Shown: piece by piece, positions 44,337 to 54,272 of the stretch | How positions within the stretch are numbered: position 1 is the first letter of the stretch | Layout of the letters: each line of letters opens with the position of its first letter | From: an uncultured Pelagibacteraceae bacterium | GTDB lineage: Bacteria; Pseudomonadota; Alphaproteobacteria; Pelagibacterales; Pelagibacteraceae | Direction of reading: 5' to 3' | Assembly (NCBI GenBank): GCA_902592965.1 | Contig: CACJGL010000003.1 | Location: 1 to 64,000, forward strand | Length of the DNA: 64,000 bases | Notes under the pieces: model-generated | The model's database searches: none | Seen by the model: only the letters and a program-made list of their open reading frames with translations | Told to the model about the DNA's origin: nothing | Position numbers and translations under genes: made by a program

Positions 44337-45182
44337 ATGAACAACATGACAAATATCGAAGTAGAAAAAATTATAGATCCAACACCAGCATCAGATGGTG
44401 CAGGAGTTAAATTAAAAAGAAGTATTGGTGTTGAACCAAATTATTATGATCCATTTTTAATGTTAGATGAATTTGGATCAGAAAATAAAGACGATTATAT
44501 TGCAGGCTTTCCTCCTCATCCACACAGAGGAATTGAAACAGTTACATACATGTTAGCTGGGAGTTTCGAACATAAAGATAGTACAGGTGGTCAAGGGAAA
44601 ATGACTGCAGGAGATGTGCAATGGATGAAAACTGGTAGTGGAATAATTCATTCTGAAATGCCAGCTATGAACGATGGAAAACTTCATGGTTTTCAATTAT
44701 GGATTAATATGCCTGCCAGCGAGAAGATGAGTAAACCAGAATACCACTATATAGACGCTGATAAAATGAGCACACATAAGGATGAAGATAAATTTATAAA
44801 AGTAATTGCTGGAAAGTTTAGAAATTCAGAAGGTCCAATAAAAAAACACAATGTAGATCCAATTTATTTTGATGTAGAATTAAATGAAAGTAAAACTTTT
44901 AATCATCAAGTTCCATCCACACACAATTCATTCATATATTTAATTGAAGGTGAGATAGAAATTGGAAACAATAAACATGAAAGCGTTAAAGGCTCTACAT
45001 TAATATTATTATCTAGGGGTGAAAACTTGAAAGTAACTGCTTTATCAAACGCTAAATTTTTACTAATATCTGGAAAACCGATAGGAGAACAGATTGCAAG
45101 AGGTGGCCCATTCGTCATGAATACCAAACAAGAAATACTTCAAGCAATTGATGATTACCATAATGGTAATTTCGTAAAGTAA
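44337..45182 (+). CDS. Pirin-family cupin protein
   Basis: A 281-residue bicupin. The metal site is in PHPHRGIETVTYML and GIIHSEMP, giving the usual three His and one Glu. Bacterial pirins include quercetin dioxygenases and redox regulators; the activity here is not determined. It lies between the HAD dehalogenase and the quinone reductase. Confidence 0.9.
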   Translation: MNNMTNIEVEKIIDPTPASDGAGVKLKRSIGVEPNYYDPFLMLDEFGSENKDDYIAGFPPHPHRGIETVTYMLAGSFEHKDSTGGQGKMTAGDVQWMKTGSGIIHSEMPAMNDGKLHGFQLWINMPASEKMSKPEYHYIDADKMSTHKDEDKFIKVIAGKFRNSEGPIKKHNVDPIYFDVELNESKTFNHQVPSTHNSFIYLIEGEIEIGNNKHESVKGSTLILLSRGENLKVTALSNAKFLLISGKPIGEQIARGGPFVMNTKQEILQAIDDYHNGNFVK

Positions 45183-45184
45183 AT

Positions 45185-46156
45185 ATGAAAGCTATAAGAT
45201 TTGAAAAGTTTGGAGGTCCAGAAGTCTTAGAATACAAGGATATTGAAATTGGTAAACCTGGTCCAAAGGAAGTTCTAGTTAAAAATTTGTCAGTTGGACT
45301 TAATTATATTGATGTTTACCATCGAACAGGTTTGTATCCGATTGAATTACCTAGTGGACTTGGATTAGAAGCATCTGGAGTAGTAGAAGAAATTGGCTCA
45401 GAAGTAAGTCTTTTTAAAGTTGGAGATCGAGTAAGTCATGCATCTGCTCCAATAAGTGGATACTCGGAAAAACAAATAATGCCAGAAGAAAAGTTAGTTA
45501 CCGTGCCCGAAGGTATTTCAGATGAAATAGCTTCTTGTATTTTATTAAAAGGAATAACATCAGAATATTTATTACACAGATCATATGCTGTTAAAAAAGG
45601 AGATAAAGTTTTATTTCATGCAGCTGCTGGTGGTGTTGGCCAAATATTGTGCCAATGGGCTAATGCTTTAGGATGTGAAGTCATTGGAACAGTTGGATCT
45701 AAAGAAAAAGTTGAAATAGCAAAAAAAAATGGGTGTCATCATGTTATCAATTACACAGATCATAATTTTGTTGAAGAAGTTGAAAAAATAGTAGGTAAAA
45801 ACGGAATAGATGTTGTCTATGATGGTGTGGGAGCTAAGACTTTTGAAGGATCAATAGAATGTTTAAAAATTAGAGGAATGATGGTGGCATTTGGAAATGC
45901 ATCTGGTTATGTTCACACTATAGATGTCAAAAAACATATAAATACAAAAGGTCTTTTTTTTACAAGACCGTCGATAATGCATTATACAATTACAAGAGAT
46001 GAATTAAAAAAATCTGCTGAATTAGTTTTTGATGCTGTTCTCTCAGGAAAAATAAAAATTGAAGTTTCTAAAAAATACAAATTAAGTGAAGCTAAACAAG
46101 CCCATATAGATTTAGAGAATAGAGTTTTAACAGGACCAGCAGTTATTATTCCTTAA
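45185..46156 (+). CDS. NADPH:quinone reductase (zeta-crystallin family)
   Basis: A 323-residue medium-chain dehydrogenase without the zinc-ligand set. The nucleotide fold has AAAGGVGQILCQWANALG, and the N-terminus has GLNYIDVYHRTGLYP. Members reduce quinones using NADPH. The 3' end overlaps the convergent DUF2721 gene by 11 bases. Co-transcription with pirin (2-base gap) suggests oxidative or quinone stress, but that is inference. Confidence 0.92.
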   Translation: MKAIRFEKFGGPEVLEYKDIEIGKPGPKEVLVKNLSVGLNYIDVYHRTGLYPIELPSGLGLEASGVVEEIGSEVSLFKVGDRVSHASAPISGYSEKQIMPEEKLVTVPEGISDEIASCILLKGITSEYLLHRSYAVKKGDKVLFHAAAGGVGQILCQWANALGCEVIGTVGSKEKVEIAKKNGCHHVINYTDHNFVEEVEKIVGKNGIDVVYDGVGAKTFEGSIECLKIRGMMVAFGNASGYVHTIDVKKHINTKGLFFTRPSIMHYTITRDELKKSAELVFDAVLSGKIKIEVSKKYKLSEAKQAHIDLENRVLTGPAVIIP

Positions 46157-46553
46157 ATTGATCATCCATATCTGAAAGGTGAAGTCTTAACGCTCTAGTC
46201 GAGATTTGTATTTCTCTTATAAAAAATATTATTGATACCATCATCGATAAACAACAAGAGCCGAAAATTATTCTAGCTAAAAAATATGTCTCTAAATAAA
46301 GAGCAAAAACAGTAAGCATATTAAATAAAAAACCAAATGCTGCAAAAAGTATAGTAATTCTTAAATTTTTTACTCTATCATTTAAATTAATTAGCTGCTG
46401 CTTCCACTCTGGTGGAGTATGCTTTTCAAAAACATATTCGTCGTGTATTTTTCTAATCAAACCGCTTAATGTATGAAATCTATTACTATAGACAGCCATA
46501 ATAAGAGGAATGGCGGGAAACATTAATGCGGTAACAGTGTAATCAATATTCAT
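46146..46553 (-). CDS. DUF2721 membrane protein
   Basis: A 135-residue protein with three hydrophobic helices (about 5-22, 67-88, 92-112) and the family-typical HTLSGLIRKIHDEY and WKQQLINLNDRVKNLR between them. DUF2721 has no known function. It faces the quinone reductase gene with an 11-base overlap and is divergent from ubiA across 49 bases. Confidence 0.8.
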   Translation of the reverse strand: MNIDYTVTALMFPAIPLIMAVYSNRFHTLSGLIRKIHDEYVFEKHTPPEWKQQLINLNDRVKNLRITILFAAFGFLFNMLTVFALYLETYFLARIIFGSCCLSMMVSIIFFIREIQISTRALRLHLSDMDDQFKE

Positions 46554-46602
46554 GCGAATCAGTTTGATTATGAATCTACGCTTTGTTATTTACAAGTAAA
46601 TT
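46554..46602. promoter_or_regulatory. DUF2721/ubiA divergent region with palindrome and two GANTC sites
   Basis: ATTTAC-AA-GTAAAT at 46588-46601 is a perfect palindrome ending one base before the ubiA ATG. Its core 12-mer equals, on the opposite strand, the one at 7589-7600. Two GAATC sites (46556-46560 and 46572-46576), potential CcrM targets, lie in the same 49 bases. Confidence 0.35.
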
Positions 46603-47472
46603 ATGTCTGAAAAGGTTAAAATTTTTATTGAATTAACAAGACTTAATAAACCAATTGGTTTCATGCTTCTATTTTGGCCATGCGTTTGGGGCTTAACAAT
46701 TTCATATGATTTTTCACTTTCTTTAAATACTTATTTTATTTATGCTTTTTTATTTTTTTCTGGATCTGTTCTAATGAGATCAGCAGGATGTATTGTTAAC
46801 GATATAAGTGATAGAAAAATTGATAAGCTAGTCGAAAGAACAAAAAATAGACCAATCGCGTCAGAAAAAATTTCTGTATTAAATGCTGCAATATATGCTG
46901 CAATCTTATGTTTAATCGCGTTTTTAGTTTTGATAAATTTTAATAAATTTACCATTTATATGGCTCTTCTTTCAATGCCGATGGCTTTTACATATCCATT
47001 AATGAAAAGATTTACTTACTGGCCTCAACTTTTTTTAGGTATTACTTTTAATTACGGTCTAGTTTTGGCATGGATATCCATTCAAAATGAAGTTTCTATA
47101 GTACCAATTATATTTTATTTAGGAGCCACATTTTGGACATTAGGTTACGACACAATATATGGATATCAAGATATTAATGATGATGAAATAATTGGAGTTA
47201 AATCAACATCGATTAAATTTAAAAATAACCCAAAAAAATTTATATCGTTTTGTTACATTATATTTTTAATATCATTGTTTCTTGTTGGTTATAAAATGAA
47301 TTTTAATTATTTATATTATATTGCTTTAATAGTGCCTTTAACTCATTTATTAATTTTTCAATCTCTCAAATTAAAAACTGAAAGTGGGAATGACTGCTTA
47401 GCAAAATTTAAAAGCAACAATCTTTTGGGTCTTATTATTTTAATAATTTTGTTAGTAGGAAAATTAACTTAA
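46603..47472 (+). CDS. ubiA: 4-hydroxybenzoate polyprenyltransferase
   Basis: A 289-residue eight- or nine-helix prenyltransferase. The first aspartate motif is NDISDRKIDKLVERTKNRP, and the second is YDTIYGYQDINDDEIIGVKS. It attaches the polyprenyl tail in ubiquinone synthesis. It begins a tight run with the msbA-kdtA-lpxK-lpxL block, sharing one base with msbA. Confidence 0.95.
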   Translation: MSEKVKIFIELTRLNKPIGFMLLFWPCVWGLTISYDFSLSLNTYFIYAFLFFSGSVLMRSAGCIVNDISDRKIDKLVERTKNRPIASEKISVLNAAIYAAILCLIAFLVLINFNKFTIYMALLSMPMAFTYPLMKRFTYWPQLFLGITFNYGLVLAWISIQNEVSIVPIIFYLGATFWTLGYDTIYGYQDINDDEIIGVKSTSIKFKNNPKKFISFCYIIFLISLFLVGYKMNFNYLYYIALIVPLTHLLIFQSLKLKTESGNDCLAKFKSNNLLGLIILIILLVGKLT

Positions 47473-49214
47473 TGAAAAATATTGATATTATAAAAAGATT
47501 GTACAATGATTATACAACAAAACATCTAAATAAAATAATTCTTGCTATAGTGTTTTCTATTTTTGTTGCTGGCGCCACATCAGCGACAGCATGGTTACTC
47601 GACCCTGCAATAGAAAAAATTTTTATAAACAAAGATCAAAGTTTAATTTTCATAATTCCACTTTTAATCATAATAGCTTTTGCTACAAAAGGCATATCTC
47701 TATATTTAGCAAAAGTTTTAATGATAAAAACTGCAGAAGAAGTTAAAAAAAATATTCAAATCGATATGTTATCTTCTTTCATAAAAGCTGATACTGAAAA
47801 AATTGAAGATAAACATTCAGGAAAATATATTTCAAATCTTAACTTTGATGTAAATCAAATAACTGGGATGCTAAGTAATGCAGTTTTAAACCTATTCAAG
47901 GATGGCTTAACGCTTATTGGCTTGTTATTTGTGATGTTCTTTCAAAATTGGAGGCTTTCTCTTATAGCTTTAATTATGCTTCCAATAGCTACGATAACTG
48001 CAAAAAAATTAGGAAAACGTATTATTAAAGTTGCCACAGAAGCACAAGAAAAGTCAGGCGACTTAAATAAATATTTAATTGATCTTTTTAAAAATCATAA
48101 AATTATAAAAATTTTTCAGAGAGAGAATTATGAACATGAAAGATCAGAAAAATTCGTCAATGATCTAAAAGAAAAATCAATAAAAATTGCAACTGTTTTT
48201 ATAAGATCCACTCCAATAATGGAAGTTGTAACTGGAATAATGATTGCAATATTAATTTTTTACTCAGGAAAATTAATTATGAATGACCAGCTTAGTATAA
48301 ACAATTTTTTCTCTTTTTTGGCTGCTATGATGCTTGCTTATCAACCAGTAAAGTCTTTAGCAACAGTTAATGTTGCTTTTGGCCAAGGACTATCGGCAGG
48401 AAAAAGAATATTACCTATTATTGATCAACAAAATAAAATTTCAACAAATGAAAATGGAAAAATATTAGATATAAGTAATGCATCAATAAAATTTCAAAAT
48501 ATTAATTTTAGTTACAAATCAAATCTTAACAATATAGTCCTTAAAGATATTAATATTGATATAGCTGGCAGAAAAATGACAGCTTTAGTAGGCCACAGCG
48601 GATCGGGAAAATCTACAATATTAAATTTAATACCAAGAATTTATGATGCAGACTCAGGGGAGATTCTAATTGATAATCAAAAAGTACAAAACCTTAATCT
48701 TAAATCATTAAGGAAAGAAATATCTATTGTTGATCAAAATACAACACTTTTTGATGATACTATTTTTAATAATATCAAATATGCCAAACCAGAGGCAAGT
48801 GACGAAGAAATTTATACAGCTGCAAAAATATCAATGTGTACAGATTTTATAGAAAAATTAGAAAATAAATTTCAGACTTTTATAGGGGAAAATGGAGTAA
48901 AACTATCAGGTGGTGAAAAGCAAAGACTTTCGATAGCGAGAGCTTTGTTAAAGGATAGCAAAATAATTCTTCTAGACGAAGCAACTTCATCTCTAGACTC
49001 TGAAACAGAAGAAAAAATACAAAAAGCTATTGAGGAATTAACAAAAAATAAAACAACAGTAGTTATTGCTCATAGACTATCAACTATTCTTAATTCAGAA
49101 AAAATTTATGTTGTTGATAAAGGTTCTGTAGAATCATCAGGGAAACATGATGATCTAATCAAAAATTCATTGCTTTATAAAAACTTCTACGAGAGACAAA
49201 TAAAAAACAACTAA
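47472..49214 (+). CDS. msbA: Lipid A flippase-type ABC exporter
   Basis: A 580-residue ABC half-transporter: six membrane helices (about 20-300), then an ATPase domain with Walker A GHSGSGKST near 374-382, signature LSGGEKQR near 478 and LLDEATSSLD. MsbA flips lipid A across the inner membrane. The function is supported by the three lipid A/Kdo genes directly downstream. It shares single bases with both neighbours. Confidence 0.92.
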   Translation: MKNIDIIKRLYNDYTTKHLNKIILAIVFSIFVAGATSATAWLLDPAIEKIFINKDQSLIFIIPLLIIIAFATKGISLYLAKVLMIKTAEEVKKNIQIDMLSSFIKADTEKIEDKHSGKYISNLNFDVNQITGMLSNAVLNLFKDGLTLIGLLFVMFFQNWRLSLIALIMLPIATITAKKLGKRIIKVATEAQEKSGDLNKYLIDLFKNHKIIKIFQRENYEHERSEKFVNDLKEKSIKIATVFIRSTPIMEVVTGIMIAILIFYSGKLIMNDQLSINNFFSFLAAMMLAYQPVKSLATVNVAFGQGLSAGKRILPIIDQQNKISTNENGKILDISNASIKFQNINFSYKSNLNNIVLKDINIDIAGRKMTALVGHSGSGKSTILNLIPRIYDADSGEILIDNQKVQNLNLKSLRKEISIVDQNTTLFDDTIFNNIKYAKPEASDEEIYTAAKISMCTDFIEKLENKFQTFIGENGVKLSGGEKQRLSIARALLKDSKIILLDEATSSLDSETEEKIQKAIEELTKNKTTVVIAHRLSTILNSEKIYVVDKGSVESSGKHDDLIKNSLLYKNFYERQIKNN

Positions 49215-50443
49215 TGTATTTTTTGTATAATATATTAGGAATTATTTTTTTTTTAATCTCACCATTTATATTATTTTTTAGAATAATTAATGGAAAGGAA
49301 GATTGGAAAAGAATCTTAGAAAAATATGCTTATTATAATTTAAAAAAGACTGATACAACTGTATGGTTTCATGGGGCAAGTGTTGGGGAAATCATGAGCA
49401 TTCTCCCTTTGATAAATAAGTTTGAAAAAGACAAAGCTATAAAAAAAATTTTACTTACTTCATCTACTTTAAGTTCTGCATCAATAATTGCAAAGAAACC
49501 ATTAAAGAAAACAACTCATATTTACTATCCATTTGATATTGGATTTATATGCAATAAATTTTTAAATTATTGGGAACCAAAAATTGCAATATTTGTAGAT
49601 TCTGAAATCTGGCCGAATATGTATGAAAAAATAAATTCAAAAAAAATACCTCTTATTTTAATCAATGCTAGAATTACGAGTAAAAGTTTCAAAAGATGGC
49701 AAATCTTTTCATCTTTTGCAAAGAATGTTTTCAGTAAAATAACTATAGCTTTACCTCAAAATCAAGAAACCCAAAATTATTTAAAAAAATTGGGTGTTAA
49801 AAAAATTAAATTTATTGGAAATTTAAAGTATTTCAAAAATGATAAACAAAGTTTGAAGAAAAATGTTCAAAAATATTTTAAAAATAAAAAAATATTCTGT
49901 GCAGCTAGCACTCATTATAATGAGGAAAAAATCATTGGAAAATTACATTTAAAATTGAAGAAAAAGTTTAAGAATTTAATTACAATATTGGTTCCGCGTC
50001 ACATAAATAGATCAGAGGATATAAAGCAAGAACTTAGAAAATTAAAACTGACAATTGCCGAAAGATCAAGCGGACATAAACCGTCTGAAAATTGTGACGT
50101 ATATATTGTTAATACATATGGGGAAATGTCAAAATTTTTAAGACTTTCAAATGTAACGTTTATTGGCGGATCTTTAGTAAACCATGGAGGACAAAACCCA
50201 TTAGAAGCTGTAAGAATGGGTAATTACGTGATGCATGGTAAAAAAGTAAATAATTTTAAAGAAATATATAAAGAATTAAAAAGTTTAAAAATATCTTCAG
50301 AGATTAAAAATATTGATCAAATGGAAAAGGTATTTGTAAAAAATCATAATTACAAAATATCAAATAGTAAACTTAATAAGATTAATTATTTAGGTGCTAA
50401 AATTTTTGAAAATAACGTTAAAGAAATTAAAAATTATTTATAA
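49214..50443 (+). CDS. kdtA: 3-deoxy-D-manno-octulosonic acid (Kdo) transferase
   Basis: A 409-residue GT30 glycosyltransferase with an N-terminal membrane anchor (about 1-24). Conserved segments are WFHGASVGEIMS, DSEIWPN, INARIT and GGQNPLEAVRMG. It transfers Kdo to the lipid A precursor at the cytoplasmic face. It is slightly shorter than the E. coli enzyme. It shares one base with each neighbour in the block. Confidence 0.94.
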   Translation: MYFLYNILGIIFFLISPFILFFRIINGKEDWKRILEKYAYYNLKKTDTTVWFHGASVGEIMSILPLINKFEKDKAIKKILLTSSTLSSASIIAKKPLKKTTHIYYPFDIGFICNKFLNYWEPKIAIFVDSEIWPNMYEKINSKKIPLILINARITSKSFKRWQIFSSFAKNVFSKITIALPQNQETQNYLKKLGVKKIKFIGNLKYFKNDKQSLKKNVQKYFKNKKIFCAASTHYNEEKIIGKLHLKLKKKFKNLITILVPRHINRSEDIKQELRKLKLTIAERSSGHKPSENCDVYIVNTYGEMSKFLRLSNVTFIGGSLVNHGGQNPLEAVRMGNYVMHGKKVNNFKEIYKELKSLKISSEIKNIDQMEKVFVKNHNYKISNSKLNKINYLGAKIFENNVKEIKNYL

Positions 50444-51366
50444 TGAAAGTAAAAAGACCCATTTTTTGGGATAGTTTCAATTTCATATCATTATTACTCT
50501 TACCATTTAGTTTGATAACAATTATTTTTAATTTTTTTAAATCTTTAAGTCCAAAAAAATATTTCAAAATAAAAACAATCTGTGTTGGAAATATTTACTT
50601 AGGTGGAACTGGAAAAACACCTTTAGTTTTAAAAATAAATGATATGTTAAAATATAAGTTTAAAACTGTGTTTATTAAAAAAAAATATATTGATCAAATT
50701 GATGAGCAAAATATTTTATCAAAATATGGAAATCTAATTTGTTTAAGTTTTAGAGATATTGCGCTGAGAATTGCTGAGAGAAAAAAATACCAGTTAGCTA
50801 TATTAGATGATGGTTTACAAGATAAAAGTTTAAATTATGATATTTCTATTGCTTGTTTTAATAGTTCAGAGCTAGTTGGAAATGGGCTAGTTTTGCCTGC
50901 TGGGCCATTAAGGGAAAGAATTACGAATATTTTAAATTATGATCTTGCATTTCTTAATGGTGAAAAAAATAATAAAAGTTTCGAAAAAACTCTAAAGAGA
51001 TTAAATCCAAATTTAAAAATATTTAGAGCTAAATACGCTCCTAGAAATCTTGAGTCTTTTAAATTTAAAAATAACTTTCTAGTTTTTTCAGGCATAGGTA
51101 ATCCTTTAGAATTTCAACAAACATTAAAAAAATATAATTTTAAGATAAAAAAAATAATGACTTTTCCAGACCATTATAAATATAAAAATTCTGATATAAA
51201 TAATATAAAAAATATGGCTAAGAGTAATAAATTAAAAATTATAACAACCGAAAAAGACTACAATCGATTATCAAATTTACAAAAAAAAAATATTCAATTT
51301 TTAAAAATAGGATTAAAAATTGAAAAAGAAAAAGAATTTAAAAATTTTTTATTAAAGAAATTATGA
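50443..51366 (+). CDS. lpxK: Tetraacyldisaccharide 4'-kinase
   Basis: A 307-residue LpxK. The P-loop is CVGNIYLGGTGKTP (about 47-60) and ILDDGLQDKSL follows. It adds the 4' phosphate in lipid A synthesis at the inner membrane. A run of 10 A at 51281-51290 is in frame. It overlaps lpxL by 4 bases. Confidence 0.94.
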   Translation: MKVKRPIFWDSFNFISLLLLPFSLITIIFNFFKSLSPKKYFKIKTICVGNIYLGGTGKTPLVLKINDMLKYKFKTVFIKKKYIDQIDEQNILSKYGNLICLSFRDIALRIAERKKYQLAILDDGLQDKSLNYDISIACFNSSELVGNGLVLPAGPLRERITNILNYDLAFLNGEKNNKSFEKTLKRLNPNLKIFRAKYAPRNLESFKFKNNFLVFSGIGNPLEFQQTLKKYNFKIKKIMTFPDHYKYKNSDINNIKNMAKSNKLKIITTEKDYNRLSNLQKKNIQFLKIGLKIEKEKEFKNFLLKKL

Positions 51367-52223
51367 GGAAGTTTTTTTATTTAATTGAATTTATTTTAAT
51401 AAAATTGTTTTTTTTTATACTAATTATAATTGGTTATAAAAATGGATCTAATTTGGGAGATTTTATTGGACGCTTGTTTGGCCCAATATTTAGATCAAAA
51501 AAGTTAATTGAAAATAATCTGGAACAATCTGGCATTGTAGACAAAAAAAGTTACAATAAAATTATCAGCAAAATATATGGAAATTATGGAAGAATACTTG
51601 CTGAATATCCTTTTCTTAAAGCATTTAGAAATAGCAAATTAAATAAATTTATTGAAATAGACGGGCTTGAAAACCTAAACAAAATTAAGAGAGAAAAAAG
51701 ACGAGCTGTATTTATATCTGGTCATTTCAATAATTTTGAATTAATGGCGCTCCAAATAGAAAAAGCTGGTATAAATTTGTGTGCCATTTATAGACCACTA
51801 AATAACGTATTCCTTAACAAAACTATGGAAGAAATTAGAGAAAATTTTATATGCAAAAATCAAATTAAAAAAGGAAGATCAGGCACAAGACAGATTATTG
51901 AAAATATAAAGAAAGGTAACTCAGTAGCTCTAATGATAGACCAAAGAGTAAGAGAAGGCATAAAAATTAATTTTTTTGGTAAACCAGCTAGTACTACGAC
52001 CATACCCGCACAATTAATTAAAAAATATAAATGCGATCTAGTGCCTATTTATATAGAGAGAAGAAAAAATAATTATTTTAAAATGTTTGTTTCAGAACCA
52101 ATTAAAATTGGGAACAATAAATCAATTAAAGAGATCACTGAACATCTAAATAAGATACTTGAAAAAATGATTAAAAAAAATGTAGACCAGTGGATCTGGA
52201 CCCATGATAGATGGAAAACATAA
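51363..52223 (+). CDS. Lipid A late acyltransferase (LpxL/HtrB family)
   Basis: A 286-residue acyltransferase with an N-terminal anchor (about 5-24). The catalytic H-x4-E motif is H121-FNNF-E126, and MIDQRVREG and TTIPAQLI are the later family motifs. It adds a secondary acyl chain to Kdo-lipid A. LpxL and LpxM cannot be told apart here. The gene ends one base before the convergent DUF2093 gene. Confidence 0.9.
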   Translation: MRKFFYLIEFILIKLFFFILIIIGYKNGSNLGDFIGRLFGPIFRSKKLIENNLEQSGIVDKKSYNKIISKIYGNYGRILAEYPFLKAFRNSKLNKFIEIDGLENLNKIKREKRRAVFISGHFNNFELMALQIEKAGINLCAIYRPLNNVFLNKTMEEIRENFICKNQIKKGRSGTRQIIENIKKGNSVALMIDQRVREGIKINFFGKPASTTTIPAQLIKKYKCDLVPIYIERRKNNYFKMFVSEPIKIGNNKSIKEITEHLNKILEKMIKKNVDQWIWTHDRWKT

Positions 52224-52421
52224 TCAGTTTTTGTCTAATAAATCTCTTTTCATTGAGGCTTCGACATACGAAAAGTAGGCTTCCTGTTCTTCAACATTCC
52301 AGTAAGCTAAGTTTTCAAGTGGTATTTTTTTTTGTGAGATAGCACAAATCACATGATCACCATCTTCAATGATCTCAAAATTATTTGCTAAGTATTTTAA
52401 TTTAGCTAACTTATTTAACAT
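52224..52421 (-). CDS. DUF2093 small protein
   Basis: A 65-residue protein with the DUF2093 core: FEIIEDGDHVICAISQKKIP, then LAYWNVEEQEAYFSYVEA. This family is restricted to alphaproteobacteria as far as I know and has no established function. The cysteine and YW segment are conserved. It abuts lpxL at the 3' end and is 22 bases from the divergent purD. Confidence 0.78.
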   Translation of the reverse strand: MLNKLAKLKYLANNFEIIEDGDHVICAISQKKIPLENLAYWNVEEQEAYFSYVEASMKRDLLDKN

Positions 52422-52443
52422 ATTTAAGATATATATTTACTAA

Positions 52444-53709
52444 ATGAAAATTGCAATTATTGGTAGTGGAGGACGAGAACATGCTCTAGTTCATCAAGTA
52501 AGCAAGTCAAAAAAATTAACAAAAATATACTCAATACCTGGCAATGCCGGAACTGAAGAAATATCTCTAAATATTGATCTTAATTTAGAAAATTTTCAAG
52601 ACTTATATGATTTTATCTATAAGGAACAAATCGAATTAGTGATTGTTGGTCCAGAAAAACCATTAGTCGATGGATTAGTAGATTTTCTAGAATCAAAAAA
52701 TATTAAAGTTTTTGGTCCTAGAAAAAAGGTTGCTCAATTAGAAGGCTCAAAAATATTTACAAAACAAATTTGTGAGAAATTTAACATACCAACTGCTAAA
52801 TTTAAAATTTGTAAATCTAAAGAAGATTCGTTTTTATTTCTATCATCATCTAATTTTCCTATTGTTGTAAAGGCGGATGTTCTTGCTGCAGGTAAAGGTG
52901 TTTATATTTGTCAAAATGTTGATGAGGCTAAAACTGCTATTAATGAAATATTTGACGGTAAATTTGGGAAAGCAGATCAAGTGTTAATTGAGGAATTTCT
53001 AGAAGGAGATGAAATGAGTTTTTTTATTATTTCAGATGGAATTAGTTATAAAACTTTTAATACAGCTCAAGACCATAAAAGAGTTGGTGAGGGTGATACT
53101 GGAAAAAATACGGGAGGAATGGGAGCTTATTCACCTTCAAGCTTAATTAATGATGATTTAGAAAATAAAATTTTAAACAAAATAATTGAGCCAACTTTAA
53201 AAGCTATAAGTGAAATGAATGAGAAGTACGTCGGTTTTTTATATGCTGGCTTAATGATAAAAAGTAATGAACCATACCTAATTGAATATAATGTCAGGAT
53301 GGGTGATCCTGAATGCCAAACTATATTACCTTTGGTTGACAGTGATTTGTTGGAAATAATAAATGCTTGTTGTAATTCAAAATTAAAGACTCACGAAATA
53401 AAATGGAAAAATAAAAAAAGTATGTGCATTGCTTTATGCTCAAAAGGATATCCTGAAAAATATAATAAGAATGTTGAAATTAAAAATTTAAAAGAATTCA
53501 AATCAACTAAAGATAATTTTATTTTTCATGCTGGAACAAAAAGTTCTGGAAACAAAATTGTAGCAGTTGGAGGTAGGGTAATAAATTTTGTGAATATCTC
53601 AGATAGTTATTTATCAAGTAGAAAAGAAATCATCAATCAGATTAATAAATTGAATTGGGAAGATGGTTTTTATAGATCAGATATAGGTCATAAAGTCATA
53701 GATAAATGA
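52444..53709 (+). CDS. purD: Phosphoribosylamine--glycine ligase
   Basis: A 421-residue ATP-grasp enzyme of normal length. The N-terminus IIGSGGREHALVHQVSKS, KADVLAAGKGVYIC for ATP binding, and EYNVRMGDPECQTILP for metal binding are intact. It makes glycinamide ribonucleotide in purine synthesis. It overlaps rsmD by 4 bases. Confidence 0.97.
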   Translation: MKIAIIGSGGREHALVHQVSKSKKLTKIYSIPGNAGTEEISLNIDLNLENFQDLYDFIYKEQIELVIVGPEKPLVDGLVDFLESKNIKVFGPRKKVAQLEGSKIFTKQICEKFNIPTAKFKICKSKEDSFLFLSSSNFPIVVKADVLAAGKGVYICQNVDEAKTAINEIFDGKFGKADQVLIEEFLEGDEMSFFIISDGISYKTFNTAQDHKRVGEGDTGKNTGGMGAYSPSSLINDDLENKILNKIIEPTLKAISEMNEKYVGFLYAGLMIKSNEPYLIEYNVRMGDPECQTILPLVDSDLLEIINACCNSKLKTHEIKWKNKKSMCIALCSKGYPEKYNKNVEIKNLKEFKSTKDNFIFHAGTKSSGNKIVAVGGRVINFVNISDSYLSSRKEIINQINKLNWEDGFYRSDIGHKVIDK

Positions 53710-54272
53710 GAGTAATTGGTGGAAAACTAAGAGGGAAATTAATTCATAATCCTACAGATAAAACAACAAGACCTTTAAAGGATATGGTTAGAGAGTCGAT
53801 ATTTAATATTTTAGAGCATTCTAAGAATGAAAAAATTAAATTCAAAAATGACGTAGTTTTGGATTTATTTTCCGGTTCTGGTTCTTTTGGCATTGAATGT
53901 TTGTCTAGAGGAGTAAAAAAGGTTTTTTTTTTTGAAAATTATAAACCCTCTTTGAAAATTTTAGAAAAAAACATTAAGGAGTTAGAAATTGATAAAGATT
54001 CAGTCATCAAAGAAATAAACGCATATGAAATTTCTAAAGAAAATATAGATAATGAAAAAATTAATTTAATTTATTTGGATCCACCATTTAAAGATAAAAA
54101 TATAAATAAATTATTAAGGAAAATTTTAGACTTAAAAATTGCACACAAAAGTACATTAATAGTAATACATAGAAATAAGAAATTTAAAGAAAATTTTATA
54201 GAAGATTTTAAAGTTCTTAGAGAAAAAAAATATGGTTTATCAAAAATAATATTTGGTAAATTGCTATTTTAA
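53706..54272 (+). CDS. rsmD: 16S rRNA (guanine966-N2)-methyltransferase
   Basis: A 188-residue methyltransferase. It has RVIGGKLRGK and RPLKDMVRESIFNIL at the start, the SAM loop VLDLFSGSGSFGIECLSRG and the catalytic YLDPPFKD. It modifies G966 of 16S rRNA. It overlaps the convergent pgi gene by 9 bases. Confidence 0.95.
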   Translation: MRVIGGKLRGKLIHNPTDKTTRPLKDMVRESIFNILEHSKNEKIKFKNDVVLDLFSGSGSFGIECLSRGVKKVFFFENYKPSLKILEKNIKELEIDKDSVIKEINAYEISKENIDNEKINLIYLDPPFKDKNINKLLRKILDLKIAHKSTLIVIHRNKKFKENFIEDFKVLREKKYGLSKIIFGKLLF

